Shown: positions 1 to 12,675, numbered from the stretch's first letter. The stretch: 64,000 bases of DNA from Mytilus trossulus (GCF_036588685.1 NC_086379.1:74245727-74309726); one strand, 5' to 3'. Program-made: numbers and translations. Notes: generated from the letters alone by a model not told the origin.

Positions 1-254
1 AATTTGTATGTGTTTAATAATATATATTAAGTCATGTCATTAACAATACAAAATTCAGACATACTAGATCTATGATCAATAAATTAAGATCAATTTGTAA
101 ATGTCTCTAATGATTTTGTAATATGCGTCTTGATAAGAAATGTGATATTATTAAGTCAAATAACATTAATACCGAATTTAAAAGTAAAATTCAAAACGGC
201 AACCCTTAACTTTTAAAAATGACAAAAACATAGTAGCCAAAACACATCAAACTA

Positions 255-300
255 GTAGAAATAAAATTGGGAATGGAAATGGGGAATGTATCAAAAATAC
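255..300 (+). repeat. fragment of the repeat that forms the 41.4/42.9 kb inverted pair
   Basis: The stretch GGAATGGAAATGGGGAATGT followed by ATCAAA matches the start of the right arm at 42463 (GAATGGAAATGGGGAATGTG, then TCAAAGAGAC). Only about 40 bases are kept, so this is a truncated copy. Confidence 0.5.
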
Positions 301-868
301 CAAAACATATATATGAAGCACTTAATTTTTTGAAATTCGCAGTTTAAAAATTATTTTTGAAATAATTCATGATTCATAAAGTAAAATTTTTAAATCCTTC
401 AAATTTCAAAAAGTAAAAACAAAATTTCAGTTGCAATGCAAGCTGTTAATGCAGCATAAAAAGCATAAATATTGTAACACAAATTATCTACAGGCAGAGC
501 AAAAACATTCTGTTCCTCTCCAGGACTGAACAAGACTTTCAAAATGTAAGAAGCTGTTCTTGAACAATCCTGAAATGGTCTGGTAAGCTTTTCCACAAAG
601 AAGCAGCCGCAAAACTAAAAGATTTTCCATATGAGGTAGTTCTTACCTGTGGTATTTTCAAAATACTGTATCTAAAAGAATATTTAGTGTGTTAAATTTG
701 AAGTAAATTTTGTAAACCTAAAGGAGCCAATTAAATCATTTGAAATTTTAAAAGTTTTCATTGCCATTGTCCTGATCCGTTTTACTTGTAGCCTCGGTTG
801 GAACCTTTGCGTTCTCAAGAAGAGTTTCAGAGGATGATAAGTAGTCGTCATATACAAATCTTTAATTT

Positions 869-968
869 CGTAAATCTTACGGACGCCATCCGTGACGAGT
901 TGCCAATGGTTGACCGTTATGGAATAACTGTTTCACAAATGATATCGGATATGTTCCTTACGTCGTAA
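869..968 (+). pseudogene. relic C-terminal piece of a Penelope-like reverse transcriptase ORF
   Basis: In two adjoining frames the DNA reads RKSYGRHP, then a stop and frameshift, then DELPMVDRYGITVSQM and a short tail ending at TAA 966-968. This resembles the C-terminal end (RKFYGRHHDLVDRYGISVSQM-like) that I associate with the YIDD reverse transcriptase ORFs common in bivalve DNA. It lies upstream of the RT core relic at 1739-2165, so the two are not in collinear order and probably come from separate insertions. Non-functional. The Penelope-like assignment is inferred from remembered family features. Confidence 0.45.
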
Positions 969-1738
969 CTGCAATCCTCTTCCCTTTCATGGATGTGACC
1001 TATCCGGAATTATACTATTTACCGGATTTAGTACATAAACTACAAAAAAAATCAATATTTTCTCCAGCTGCAGTAAAAAAACACTGGTCATCTGTCTAAT
1101 TTCTTGTTCTCATTCATAATAGGTTTTTAGCTGTATACAAATTTTCGTTTGACTAACCAAACAGTATTTGCAATTAGTACTATAGTTTTAAAGGAAAATA
1201 GCTGTAGTAAAGTCATAGCATTTCTAGTACTCACTGTAAAGTTGGTGGCTACCATCGCATATCAGCAAAAGAACCATGGGCAATTCAGGGTTGACCCGGC
1301 TCGCACCTCAGCGTGACCATCATCGCACTTCGATCAGCGCCCCCCTCCGAGTCCTACAGATATAACACTAGACAATTAATAGTTACAGACATTTAAATGA
1401 TTTATTAGTTTACTAATAATTATAATTTTAAAAATGATAAAATTATTGAAAATTGTCATGATATTTTGATAATAGACTAGATTTTAATGGGTGAAATTTA
1501 TATTTATATTTCATATTTTGAGTTGTCTTTCTTGTGTGCTATCTATATCGTAATTGCTTCATATAAAAATCGCTGTACTTATGCCCATAATGGGTCCTCT
1601 ATTGAAATTCAAATTTATTTTTCTTATCTTATCTTATCGTATATAGACAAGCTTAGCTCTGCAGGCTTATACCCAAGGATGACCCAGTGGGGTCCTTTAT
1701 AAAGGGACACTAACGGTCGAATTCATGTTCATCGATTA

Positions 1739-2165
1739 GACTCAGGCTGACCTCATACAGGAACTTCTTAGGAACAAAGATAAGAAGTAAGCAATATCCT
1801 CTAACTTTACTTTCCGCTATATAGATGATGTTTTTTCACTAAATAATTCAAAATTTGGTGACTATGTTGAACGCATCTATCCCATCGAACTACAGATAAA
1901 GGATACTATACAGATACAGTTATGTCGGCCTCATATCTTGACTTACATCTAGAAATTTACAATGAGGGTCGGTTGAAAACAAAACTTTACGACAAAAGAG
2001 ATGATTTCAGCTTTCCAAATGTGAACTTTCCATTTCTAAGTAGCAACATTTCAGCAGCACCTGCATACGGGGTATATATCTCCCAATTGATACGATATTC
2101 CCGTGCTTGCATTTCCTATCATGATTTTCTTGATAAGAGGGTTGCTGCTCGGATTTAAACAACTA
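1739..2165 (+). pseudogene. relic reverse transcriptase core (YIDD motif), Penelope-like
   Basis: Three frames have to be joined to read through. LIQELLRNKDKK is stopped by TAA at about 1787. The next frame gives SNFTFRYIDDVFSLNNSKFG, continuing to IYPIELQIKD; the YIDD catalytic motif is at 1818-1829. After a frameshift near 1905-1920 comes SASYLDLHLEIYNEGRLKTK, then LYDKRDDFSFPNVNFPF and APAYGVYISQLIRYSRAC. The YIDD box plus the YDKRDDF...NFPF...AYGVYISQLIRY series fits a family of metazoan reverse transcriptases I take to be Penelope-like. The stop and frameshift make it dead. Related relics lie at 32344-32740, 34404-34600, 29800-30120 and 38968-39063. Confidence 0.7.
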
Positions 2166-2166
2166 T

Positions 2167-2215
2167 ATGTATTAGTACGGCCTTCAACAATGACCACGAC
2201 CCATATCGTATTTCA
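2167..2215 (+). repeat. fragment of the AATGAGACAACT dispersed repeat
   Basis: GTACGGCCTTCAACAATGA, followed by CCACGACCCATATCG, matches the middle of the fuller copies at 4491-4598 and 45600-45904. It directly abuts the RT relic. Confidence 0.45.
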
Positions 2216-2589
2216 AGGTTATAAGAATAGACACAATCAACATATATGTAGTTTTAAAATTTAAGAAAAAGATTTTCTTTAAAAGGACATCTCTACAGCG
2301 GAAGGTTAAGCTAACTTGTAATGGCAGACACTTTTTATTTTCTTGAGAAGTTCTTGTACATGAGTCATCATAAAATAAAGGAACAAGCCAAGAAGACGAG
2401 GAACACATGCAATTGGTCACTAAAGTAAGTAAAGTAGGTTGTCTACTTATAAAAATTGTCCCTAAAGAGTAAAAAAATAAAAATTTATTGATGTCAGTTT
2501 TAGAGAATTTTTGGATATGGAATCAAGGAGATAATTTTTATTTCTGCGTAGGCATTTTATTTTTTAAACAAGATATTATTTCTTTTAAT

Positions 2590-2804
2590 ACTGTGGTTTC
2601 ATTAATATTCTTTGGATACCAAATTTCATGGATTTTGTTGGTATAGGGGTACTACGAATTTAAATGTTCATGGAAATAATAAAATTCTAAAGAAACTTTG
2701 TATGCAGACTTTGCCAAAACTACGAATCTAAATATCCATAATTATGTAAAATGGAAAAAATCCACAGAAATTGACGTACTCTCGAAAGTAAATGAATCCA
2801 CAGT
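2590..2804. mobile_element. MITE-like element with CTGTGG...CCACAG ends
   Basis: About 215 bp with imperfect terminal inverted repeats: ACTGTGGTTTCATT at the left and AATGAATCCACAGT at the right. The body contains TTGGATACCAAATTTCATGG, which recurs at 63675-63882 as TTGGATACCAATTTTCGTGG. The two copies have the same length and the same ends, supporting one non-autonomous DNA element family. No coding capacity. Confidence 0.6.
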
Positions 2805-3293
2805 TTGTCTTTTAGTTTAGAAATAAGAATTACATTATAAATACTAATTCCTGTATATATGTTGTGTACAAGTTATCAGTATTTTGTAAAATAAGCACAC
2901 TTTTTTTGGTTTAGAAGAAAAAATATATATATATATGTACGTGTATCACCTAGCGAAAGAAGGTGTTTGTCAAAATACTGATAATTTATACAAAAACCCT
3001 GTACAAATCATGATTCAAAACCTATATATGTAAACTGATATCGTTGATTTATAGATAAACATTTTTTGTATGAGTTTTGATGATAATATTTCACTTGTCG
3101 CATTAAACAAAATTAGGATGTTTACTCTGACTATATATGAAAGTTGATAAATTCTTCTGGGCTACTTTAAACCAAAACGAAAATGCACTTTCAAAATAGT
3201 GGATGACTTCGGCAGTATTGGTTGTACCCCGTCATAGCTATGAATCAACACAGTCCACCAGGAGGACACTACTGCCTACCAGTATCTTGGAAA

Positions 3294-3605
3294 GAAGATG
3301 CGATATGATTGGCAATGAGACAACTCTCCACCATTAACCATATGATGTATAAGTTAGCAACTGAAGGTCATCGTTCGACTTTCAGCAACGAGAAAAACCC
3401 AAACTGCATAGCAAGCGGAGTATAAATAGTCCCGAAAAGGCAAACGTAAAACAATTCAAACAATAAAAATACCGGTCTCATGAATGTACAAAACAATTAA
3501 CAAAAACAAATATATACAGCAACATTACTATGACAATCACTGAGGTGTACAGTCTCCTGTCTTGGACAGGCACATACATTATATAGCTGGGTTAAACATG
3601 TTATA
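3294..3605 (+). repeat. long copy of the AATGAGACAACT dispersed repeat
   Basis: It begins with GAAGATGCGATATGATTGGC then AATGAGACAACTCTCC. It contains GGTCATCGTTCGACTTTCAG then CAACGAG, and ends with a TGGACAGGCACATACATTAT...GGGTTAAACATG block. Order and spacing match 45600-45904, so both look like near full-length copies of about 310 bp. Confidence 0.65.
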
Positions 3606-4490
3606 AACAACAATAAATCACCTTTAAACATAATGTTGTGGCACATATATATATATACATGTATACAACACACAACAGTTTCAGCTTCTTAATCGATTCC
3701 TGTACTACATTTTACAGCTTTTTGTAACGCAGGCGTCAAATTGTTCCGAAGTTGAAACCAGAGGAACATACGTAGAGGAAATATTAAATTCGTGTGCAAC
3801 AGTAAAACATTGGGCTATTCATGATGGCAACTTATCCATCGTATGACCATCGATTTAGATTTCAGGTACCCGCAGAAATTTGTGAGCGATAAAAGCCTTC
3901 CAAAGATTTATTTTCGTGTAACCCTTTTAAGGGTACAGCGAGGGAAGCGATTAAACCCTTCCATAGATTTATTTTTGTGTTACTCTTTTATAAAGACCAC
4001 CGTGATGGTATTACTAAGTATTAATAGATGGGCAAAACAATATAAATACCAGAGAATTGTAAAACACTACGAATTTACAGCACCTTTTTTTACAAATTAC
4101 TCTCAGTAATTGACGCTTAGTCTACTTGACCAACGGACTCGAACGTAACAAAACCACAAACATTTATCAACGGACTGAGTTCATGATATCCAATTGGCAA
4201 TCTATTTGTTGTCGCATACCAAATGTATAGTTAGGGGATGTGCAAATATTTTTTTTTAATTTTGCCAATGCAGCATTACTGTTATAACTTCCATGAAGTT
4301 TAAAGCATTTACGGAAGGATTAAAACGACCACTTGATCTGTTTAATACAATCATCGACTTGGATCTTTTTCAATTTGTAGTATCTAATAAAAATCACTGT
4401 ATTCGTGTTGTATGTCCTAATATGTATACATAGAATTAAGGCTTGAACTAGAAGAATTTAATGTATAAAGTCAACGATCATATAAAAAAA

Positions 4491-4598
4491 GAAGATGTGG
4501 TATGATTGCCAATGAGACAACTATCCACAAACGACCAAAATGACACAAACATTAACAACTATAGGTCACCGTACGGCCTTCAACAATGAGCAAAGCCA
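4491..4598 (+). repeat. 5' part of the AATGAGACAACT dispersed repeat
   Basis: Starts GAAGATGTGGTATGATTGCC, then AATGAGACAACTATCCAC, and ends GTCACCGTACGGCCTTCAAC plus AATGAGCAAAGCC. Only the first third of the family is present. Confidence 0.7.
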
Positions 4599-6240
4599 TT
4601 TAACTTTTGAAGCTCTAACTTTTTATTACTTAAAAACAACATGTATCAGGGATAGAAAAGTAGGCACGTAATCTTGAACAGATATTTATACTAATTACTG
4701 CTTTTTCTTTTAAATCGTATTGATACTTACAAGATCCCATTAAATAAGCGGAGATAATTTAAATAGCAAGGCATGTTTTCTATATAAAACAAACAACAAC
4801 AAAAAACAAGATATAAATATAGAAAAGGGGGGGGGGTCGACTACCCAAATAACTCTGATCAAAGCCTCGTTATCTGGAAAAGGCGAAATTGTGAAAAGGA
4901 ATATCTAGAAATTCCCCAAGTACAATAAACATGCAGCTTTTTTCATACACCAGATATGTTATGATTATTCCAATATGACAAGATAGCAATTTAGGAGACA
5001 AACATATATAACTAATTGATCATAAAACCATCGGGACATTTCGGTGATCTTCGGTGTCCCGAGAGAAACACCTGAATTGCAGTACTAAAGTTATTCATAC
5101 TATTTAGAGTAACCATCGGTGCATGAAAGCTTAACATTAAACTGTTTAAAGTGTACTATATAGAATGAAGGACAGACGGTGTCGAATTGTGCTATTTTAA
5201 TAATGGGAAATAATGATCAAACTTCCTAGTTCCATAAAACTGGATTTTCGGGGAAAAGATGATACTGTACCTACCGATAATCAGCATCTTTTGCCTTATA
5301 CCGGGTAAGTTGACGATTTTGACAACATCAGGAATAAACTTGTCTTGTTTAATTCTTGAATATATTTAGGAAAAATAATCCGTTGATTCTCACCTGTCAG
5401 GTAAGGTTAATAATCAGACATCTTGGGACGTGATGAAATAAAATAATTGATTTAACATATAAATAACAAAGCAGTAACAAAGCTTTGCTGTGTTAGTTAT
5501 AATAAATAAATAATTACCAATCAATATGTAAGAATCGATACTTTAATGGGTTGACCATGTGTGTGGTTGAGATACCCGGTCTTACAGAAGGGTGTGGCAT
5601 AAGTCACCAAACGGTTATAATACACATTTAGTTTTACAGAAACACAATCAATAACTAAAAAATCATTTAAAAAAGAACATTTGTAACTTTTAGACATGGT
5701 TGTGGTAAATACTTGACGGTAATCATTTATTGGTCGCACTATTAGTATATCCATTCAGTTGTTTATGAACTGCTTATCTATTTGTCTATGAAGCATGCAT
5801 TCATTTGATAATAGAATGCATAACGTTGATTTTCAAAAAGACTGAACTGCAAAATTACCAGGACTTATTTACAAAGATATATATGGCATATTTTATTGAA
5901 AAGAGAAAGAGCATGACATCGTGTCTAATATTATATAGATCACATTAATTTTCACAAAAGTGACACAAATTTAGGGTGAATATTCGCTCATATCATCCGA
6001 AATTGTTTTAAAACTGTACTAAATCGTGTTTGTCAACTGAGGAGAATGTACACCTATAGGTAGACTATATATATGTACGTATAGAAATGGTATGTATTGT
6101 TTTGGTGAATTAGGTGTAATGATAAGATTTCATTCCTAGCATAAAGAGAACACATTGAGTATCATAATATGTATATTGTAATATGTAGTACTCTGTCCAT
6201 CATATATATAGGATATATATAGTTTTGTTTTTATTTTATT
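4599..6240. other. non-coding region
   Basis: AT-rich sequence with a short G-run near 4827. No exon with paired splice sites, no RNA gene and no repeat that I can place. Confidence 0.4.
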
Positions 6241-6246
6241 TCTGTA

Positions 6247-7080
6247 AAGGATATAGCTTATGTTCCCTATGCTTTGTCTGATTCCTGTGAACTACAGCTC
6301 ATGTTCCCTGATATCTTTTAGGAAAGTTTATGTTCACTACATGCTTTGCCTTATTTCTGTAAAGCAAAGTGTATGTTCCCTGTGTCTTGTCTTATGTCTG
6401 AAAATGAAAGTTTATGTTCCCTGTGCTCTTTCTTATTTCTGTTAAGGAAAGCATATATTTTCACTGTACCTTGTCTTATTTCTGTAAAAAAAAAAGCTTA
6501 TGTTCTACGTGCTTTGTCATATGTCTGCAAAGGAAATCTTATGTTTCTTGCATGTGCTTTGTCTTATATCTGCAAAGGAAAGCTCATGTTCCATGTGCTT
6601 TGTCTTATGTCTACAAAGGATCTCGTATGCTCCCTGTGCTTTGTTATATGCCTGCAAAAAAAGCTTATGTTCCCTGTCCATTTCCCTATGCCTTCAAAGA
6701 AAAGCTTCTGTTCCCTGTGCTTTGTCTTGTGTCTTCAAAGGAAAGCTTATGTTCCCTGTGCTTTGTCTTGTGTCTTCAAGAAAAGCTTCTGTTCCCTGTG
6801 CTTTGTCTTGTGTCTTCAAAGGAAAACTTATGTTCCCTGTGCTTTGTATTTTGTCTTCAAAGGAAAACTTATGTTCCCTGTGCTTTGTCTTGTGTCTTCA
6901 AAGGAAAACTTATGTTCCGTGTGCTTTGTCTTGTGTCTTCAAAGGAAAACTTACGTTCCTTGTGCTTTGTCTTGTGTCTTCAAAGGAAAACTTATGTTCC
7001 CTTTGCTTTGTTTTATAACTACAAAAGAAAACTTATGTTCCCTGTGCTCTGTTTAATTCATGTAAAGGAAAGCTTAAGTC
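6247..7080 (+). repeat. 41-bp minisatellite, about 20 units
   Basis: The central units are near identical: TTTGTCTTGTGTCTTCAAAG followed by GAAAACTTATGTTCCCTGTGC, 41 bp. Units decay toward the left end (6247-6600) and right end (7020-7080). Because 41 is not a multiple of 3, successive units cycle through the frames and all three plus frames stay open (about 172-236 codons). Those ORFs are a by-product of a repeat without stop codons, not evidence of a protein. Confidence 0.9.
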
Positions 7081-8779
7081 TACTGTGCTTATTCTCTTAG
7101 TCTTATTGTTACATGCATATATTAGATATTTAGCTCATGGTCAACTGTAATTTGTCCAATCTATGTTCATGCTTGGGACAATTGTACTGGTTTGTCTTTA
7201 AAACTATAGGAGATAGTAAGGAGGGTCTGAATGGGAGTCTCCATACTGTATTCTGTAATATATAACGTTTTTTGTCTACAACTTGTAATATGTGCCTGTC
7301 ATTGTTTATAGTCTAACACATCTTCATTCCCTATTCTTTAATCTTTTCTTTTATCCATCCATTATTCTCTATTCTTTAATCTTTTATCCTTTATTCTCTA
7401 TTATGTTGACCGCATTCAGACCACCAGTTAGACCGCCGGAGCTGTGCCTTTTCTTTTTTTCTTTAGAGATAGTTAAGCCGTGGTATCCGTGGTTGTCTTA
7501 TTTGCACATGAGATTGTTGTGTGGTGGTTGCTGTGATTTGTCTTGTTTATGTCAGGGTTTGGTAGGCTGTGATAAATGTGCAATATTTAACAAAGAAACA
7601 TCAGGCTATTTCTTGGGAACTGTTTTATGTCTTATCTTTTGTATGGGTATTTATGTTAAGTCGGAAATGTTTTTCAATATAAATGTGAGAAGGCTGTGTT
7701 ATGTTAATTCTATCATCGCACTGTGTCACATGCACATAAACACGGTGAAGAAAGTTCGGCGATTATGAATGTACTTAATTTTAACGTTAGAATAAGTTAA
7801 GTCATGGTAATATTTCTAGATAAGGTCATGATAACTAAGCTATTCTTTACTTTTGTACATATAAAGAAAACTTTATTTGACATGTTAACTCTACCTGCTT
7901 CATCGTGGTTACTTTGTTTTACTAGCATTATGTGCTGGCATTGTAGACATCTTAAAAATCTACCCCAATGTTAAACTTTTGGGTTATGTAAACATAAGGG
8001 CACAATTAATATGCGGGTAGATTTTATTTCTATACGATTAAAATCCCGAATTAAATTGTTTAAAATATTTCAACATATATGTGTACATATATTTCTATAG
8101 TACAAATATTTTGAAGTAATAAGTTAATCCAACCATAAAGTTTTAACTTTAATAAGGAGCAGTGTAAGTAGATGAATACTCATTTAAATATAAAATCATG
8201 TTAAATACTCATTTAAATATAAATCATGACCAATTGTAATTGAAGAACCAGGAACACGCCTCGCTTTATGTCTTTTGTGTTTATTAAACATTGTAGGCAG
8301 AAACTTTTACATTGGCAAATAGGCATACAATCGACTGTGACAAAGAACACCGTGTCCACTGTAATAATCACTGAATCATGTACAGTGGAAAAGATTAAAT
8401 CTAAAATGACCCATAGACACATCTTCTAATTGACATAAATGAGATGGGGAATTAAGACATGAAGTTTTTATAAGGGCTATTTAGACATTAAAAACACACA
8501 AAATATCACACACAAAAACCTGAAGAATAACAACAAAATAACGGACGGGAAAAAGGATCATAAGTTTCATTCTAGTGAAGGGAAGAAATAATTTTTTAGT
8601 AAAAATTTATGGTAATATATTCATGGACATGTAAAGGATACTCATCCCAACACAGACAGCCTATTTTGGGAGCAAAACATTTAGTATCTATAGTTTCATT
8701 CATGTAGTAACTGTTCATCATGATATATTTCAAAAAGACGACAAACTTTAAAGTATGTGCGCAACTGACACTATAGTTA
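7081..8779. other. non-coding region with one unclassified 158-codon ORF
   Basis: An ORF at 7292-7768 (+) has a hydrophobic N-terminus and a Cys-rich stretch (CGGCCDLSCLCQGLVGCDKC), but no domain I recognise and no clear splice sites. I do not call it a gene. The rest is AT-rich with no other signal. Confidence 0.35.
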
Positions 8780-9330
8780 TCTGCAATGTTGACCTAGACA
8801 ATTTTAACCCGTATATTCACCGTCGTATACTAGTATTATGCTGTAGTGATGATATCTGCGGTATAAAACTCAAGACAAATCGTGCCCATATATATACTAG
8901 AACACATCTTCGTCATGTACCTAAGTGAAGATTACTTAGGCAAAACCCCAGTTACCAACTCTTATACCGTAGCAGTAGTTTCTTGAGTTTAATAGATCCA
9001 CATTTATTGAACTCGTATAGGTCTACCGAAGTGGTTATAGCTGAGATATAAACCCACATAACTATAAAGGAGTATGACGTATTGGTATTAGTTCAGATAT
9101 ACACACACAGCTTGAACCCGTTTATCTTAAATTAGTGTTGATATCTGTAGAACCTGCAACTCGAACTTGTATACAGCAGTGAAGATCACAAAGATTTATT
9201 TTAAAACAACACACGCACGTTTACTGTATTAATGATGTCCGAGGTGTAAACCCAGATAATTCGAAGTCGTAAATCGGAGTGATGATATTTGAGGTCAAGA
9301 ACATGACAACTCGAACCTGTATACCTTTTT
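8780..9330. repeat. decayed satellite of about 60-bp units, left part
   Basis: Diverged units repeat the pattern GTGATGATATCTGAGGTATA, then AACCC..ACAACTCGAACCTG, then TATACCGTAG. Examples are near 8845, 9155 and 9285. The same pattern resumes at 10595 after the inserted element at 9331-10589, so this is one old array split by an insertion. Confidence 0.6.
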
Positions 9331-10589
9331 AGCTCACCTGGCCCAAAGGGCCAAGTGAGATTTTCTCATCACTTGGCGTCCGTCGTCCGTAAACTTTTAG
9401 AAAGATTCTTCTCCTCTGAAACTATTGGGCCAAATTTAATCAAACTTAGCCACAATCATCATTGGGGTATTTAGTTTAAAAATTGTGTCCGATGACCCGG
9501 CATACCAACCAAGATGGCTGCCACGGCTAAAAATAGAACATAGGGGTAAAATGCAGTTTTTGGCTAATAACTCAAAAACCAAAGCATTTAGAACTAATCT
9601 GTTAAAGGGGTTAAATTGTTTATCAGGTCAAGATCTATCTGCCCTGAAATTTTCTAAAGAATCTGACAACCTGTTGTTAAGTTGCTGCCCCTGAATTGAT
9701 AATTTGAGGAAATTTTGCTGTTTTGGGTTATTATCTTGTATATTATTATAGATAGAGATAACCTGTAAACAGCAAAAATGTTCATCAAAGTAAGATTTAC
9801 AAATAAGTCAACATGACCAAAATGGCAAATTGATCCCCTAAGGAGTTATTGCACTTTATAGTCAATTTTTAACCATTTTTCGTATATCTTAGTAATCTTT
9901 TAGAAAAATCATCTCCTCTGAAACTACTGGGCCAAATTTAACCAAACTTGGCCACAATCATCATTGGGGTATCTAGTTTAAAAATGTGTACCAACCAACC
10001 AAGATGGCCGCCATGGCTAAAAATAGAACATAGGGGTAAAATGCAGTTTTTGGCTTATAAATCAAAAACCGAAGCATTTAGAGCAAATCTGACAAAGAGG
10101 TTAAATTATTTATCAGGTCAAGATCTATCTGCCCTGAAATTTTCAGATGAATCTGACAACCTGTTGTTAGGTTACTGCCCCTGAATTGGTAATTTTAAGG
10201 AAACTTTGCTCTTTTTGGTTATTATCTTGAATAATACTATATATAGAGATATACTGTAAACAGCAATAATGTACAGCGAAGTAAGACATAAAAAAAAGTC
10301 AACACGACCAAAATGTTCAATTGACCCCCTAAGGAGTTATTGCCCTTTTTAGTCAATTTTTAACAATTTTCGTAAAATTTGTAAATTTTCACTAACATTT
10401 TCCACTGAAGCTATTGGACCAAGTTCATTATAGATAGAGATAATTGTAAGCAGCAAGAATGTTTAGAAAATTAGATCTACAAACACTTCCCCATCACCAA
10501 AACACAATTTTGTCATACATCCATCTGTGTCCTTTGTTTAATATTCACAAAGACCAAGGTGAGCGACACAGGCTCTTTGGAGCCTCTAG
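9331..10589 (+). mobile_element. non-autonomous Helentron-like (Helitron2-type) element
   Basis: The left end is AGCTCACCTGGCCCAAAGGG then CCAAGTGAG, which folds into a hairpin (CTCAC/GTGAG and TGGCCC/GGGCCA). The right end has AGGTGAGC (10557-10564), the reverse complement of the left terminus. It is followed by a second hairpin, AGGCTC-TTTG-GAGCCT (10570-10585), and CTAG at 10586-10589. Flanking bases are T on both sides (...CTTTTT | and | TTTTGG...). A subterminal 3' copy of the 5' end, a 3' hairpin and insertion between T residues are the published hallmarks of Helentrons. The body holds two direct copies of a roughly 500-bp unit (about 9400-9885 and 9900-10385) plus a partial third. There is no Rep/helicase ORF. 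The class is inferred from structure alone. Confidence 0.6.
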
Positions 10590-10920
10590 TTTTGGTGATG
10601 GCTGAGGTAAAAGCCATGACAAAATCGATCCTGCATACCTCATAGTGATTTCTGATGTATTGGCCCAGAAATCTCGGACATGTGTATCACGGTGTTGATA
10701 TATGCATGATGTATTGACCTAGACATTTGGTACATGTGTACGATATCTGAGTAGACAAACCAGAAAATTCAAACCTGTGTACCGTAGTGATGATATCTGA
10801 GGTATTGACCAGACACTTCACAGAAATATACCGCAGTGGTAATCTCTGAAATAAAGACACTGAAAAATTCCATATACCGTAGTTGTGATATCTAAGGTAT
10901 ACCCCAAACAACTCAACCAT
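10590..10920. repeat. decayed satellite of about 60-bp units, right part
   Basis: Units such as GTGATGATATCTGAGGTATT (near 10787) and GTTGTGATATCTAAGGTATA (near 10883) continue the array seen at 8780-9330. Confidence 0.6.
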
Positions 10921-12206
10921 AAAAAAACTTTACGTGGCAAACGTTGTGCTCTATTTTACTTCTTTGTACTTTAATATAAAACAAACTGAAGTAAGATGAT
11001 ATAATGGAGATTTTCCTATTTAAAAAACCTGAAATGAAATAATATTATATACATAACCGGGTATTTAAATCTTGTGTTATTCAAATATGTTATATAAATA
11101 ATAACTGAATTTAACGATTATTTGATACAATAACTTTTTCGTGTTAGTCAGTGTTCTCCTGTCTGCTTTTCTGTAGAGTTCTGTTGAGTTCAAATAAATA
11201 TAGTTGATTAAGAACCTGTTTTTTATGCGTAGGTAGTTGTCTATCATTGAAAACTATAAAGTAACGTCTAGATGTCTGCTATAACAATCAGTTTTTAGTT
11301 ATATGCCACTAGTATGATGGCTACAGCTTACTAGTTCAATGCCTATAAAGACTTCCTCTAAGCCATGACTGAATTGCGAAAAGAGATACAAAAAATCTGG
11401 GGGGTGGGGCACGATGACTTTTTTCCGGATTGATTTTCATTTGTTTTTGGTACGTATGCTTATCCTCCTGTCACAACTGTAATTTATTTTCAGTTCATAC
11501 CAGGCCAAGTTATTCCTTTTTATCCCCTCTCCCTCCCGAAAATAAATTTATCGCCCCATGAATATAATAGACCAAATGACTCTTTTCCCACAGATGAATA
11601 TGACAATGGTGTTATACAAGTTTACAATTCTATTACGACACTATTACATAAACTGTCAAATGTAATGTCATTCGTCTGATGTAAATCTCAAATGTTACCT
11701 GTAATTATTACAAATATTATTAGATATATGAAAAAGTAAGAAGACCAAATGTAATATTGCAGAATGCAGTAAGCTTGAACTATTCATTTGTCAGGAGAAT
11801 ACATTTTTTTTGTAATATGGCTTTGAATCATACTTTTATAATGTGTACTAGTCGAACCCTGATTTTTTACCAATCTAGCCCATAAGACACGTTTCTTGTA
11901 ATCATAACAAGTTAACTTGGATACATTTATAGAACCCTGGAGTTAACAGACTTTGTTATTGATGAAAACTACTGCAAAATCAGTTATAAAGTCATTGTTT
12001 TAGCTCACCATTGACCGATCACATATACTCGAGGCAAATTCTCTCCAGGAAACCGAAAGCCTATGTTTTTTTCAATACACAGATTGTACAAAACACTTTA
12101 GTCAAGGAATATATGTGGATGACGCCCCTGGTGCTTTTTAATAGAGACTTAGAAATACACCACCTATAGCTACGCTGCTCACACTCATTTTGTTTAGAAA
12201 GATGGT
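10921..12206. other. non-coding region
   Basis: AT-rich with no open exon-like segment, no RNA gene and no repeat that I can assign. Confidence 0.4.
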
Positions 12207-12210
12207 AATC

Positions 12211-12675
12211 TATGGAACGCCATAGCTGTCTTATGTGTCTTTTTTATTGCTTTTCTATTATAAGATGGTGCTTTTCTATTATAAGATGGTGGTTTTCTAT
12301 TATAAGATGATGGTTTTCTATTATAAGATGGTGGTTTTCTATTATAAGATGATGGTTTTCTATTATAAGATGGTGCTTTTCTATTATAAGATGGTGCTTT
12401 TCTATTATAAGATGGTGCTTTTCTATTATAAGATGATGGTTTTCTATTATAAGATGGTGCTTTTCTATTATAAGATGGTGCTTTTCTATTATAAGGTGCT
12501 TTTCTATTATAAGGTGCTTTTCTATTATAAGGTGCTTTTTTATTATAAGGTGGTTTTCTATTATAAGGTGCTTTTCTATTATAAGGTGCTTTTCTATTAT
12601 AAGGTGCTTTTTTATTATAAGGTGCTTTTCTATTATAATGTGCTTTTCTGTTATAAGGTGCTTTTTTATTAACCC
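12211..12675 (+). repeat. left terminal inverted repeat arm of the foldback element
   Basis: About 50 bp of unique end sequence, then the tandem array: 21-bp units to about 12490 and 18-bp units to about 12670. Open frames across it (YNRKAP/FYYKVL-type repeats on either strand) arise because 18 and 21 are multiples of 3. Confidence 0.85.

Larger units (their letters stand above)
1..1738. other. AT-rich non-coding region
   Basis: Apart from the two short relics at 255-300 and 869-968, I see no convincing coding exon, RNA gene or structured repeat. Short ORFs here (such as 399-596 and 1487-1702) have no recognisable domain. Confidence 0.5.

Noticed and set aside
6260..7100. Four overlapping ORFs up to 236 codons
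   Set aside because: All lie in the 41-bp minisatellite, and three frames are open at once; no single frame is favoured.
9485..10184. Two similar ORFs (69 and 78 codons, LKIEHRGKMQFLA type)
   Set aside because: They are the same segment of the two internal copies of the Helentron-like element; similarity follows from the DNA repeat and there is no domain or start signal.
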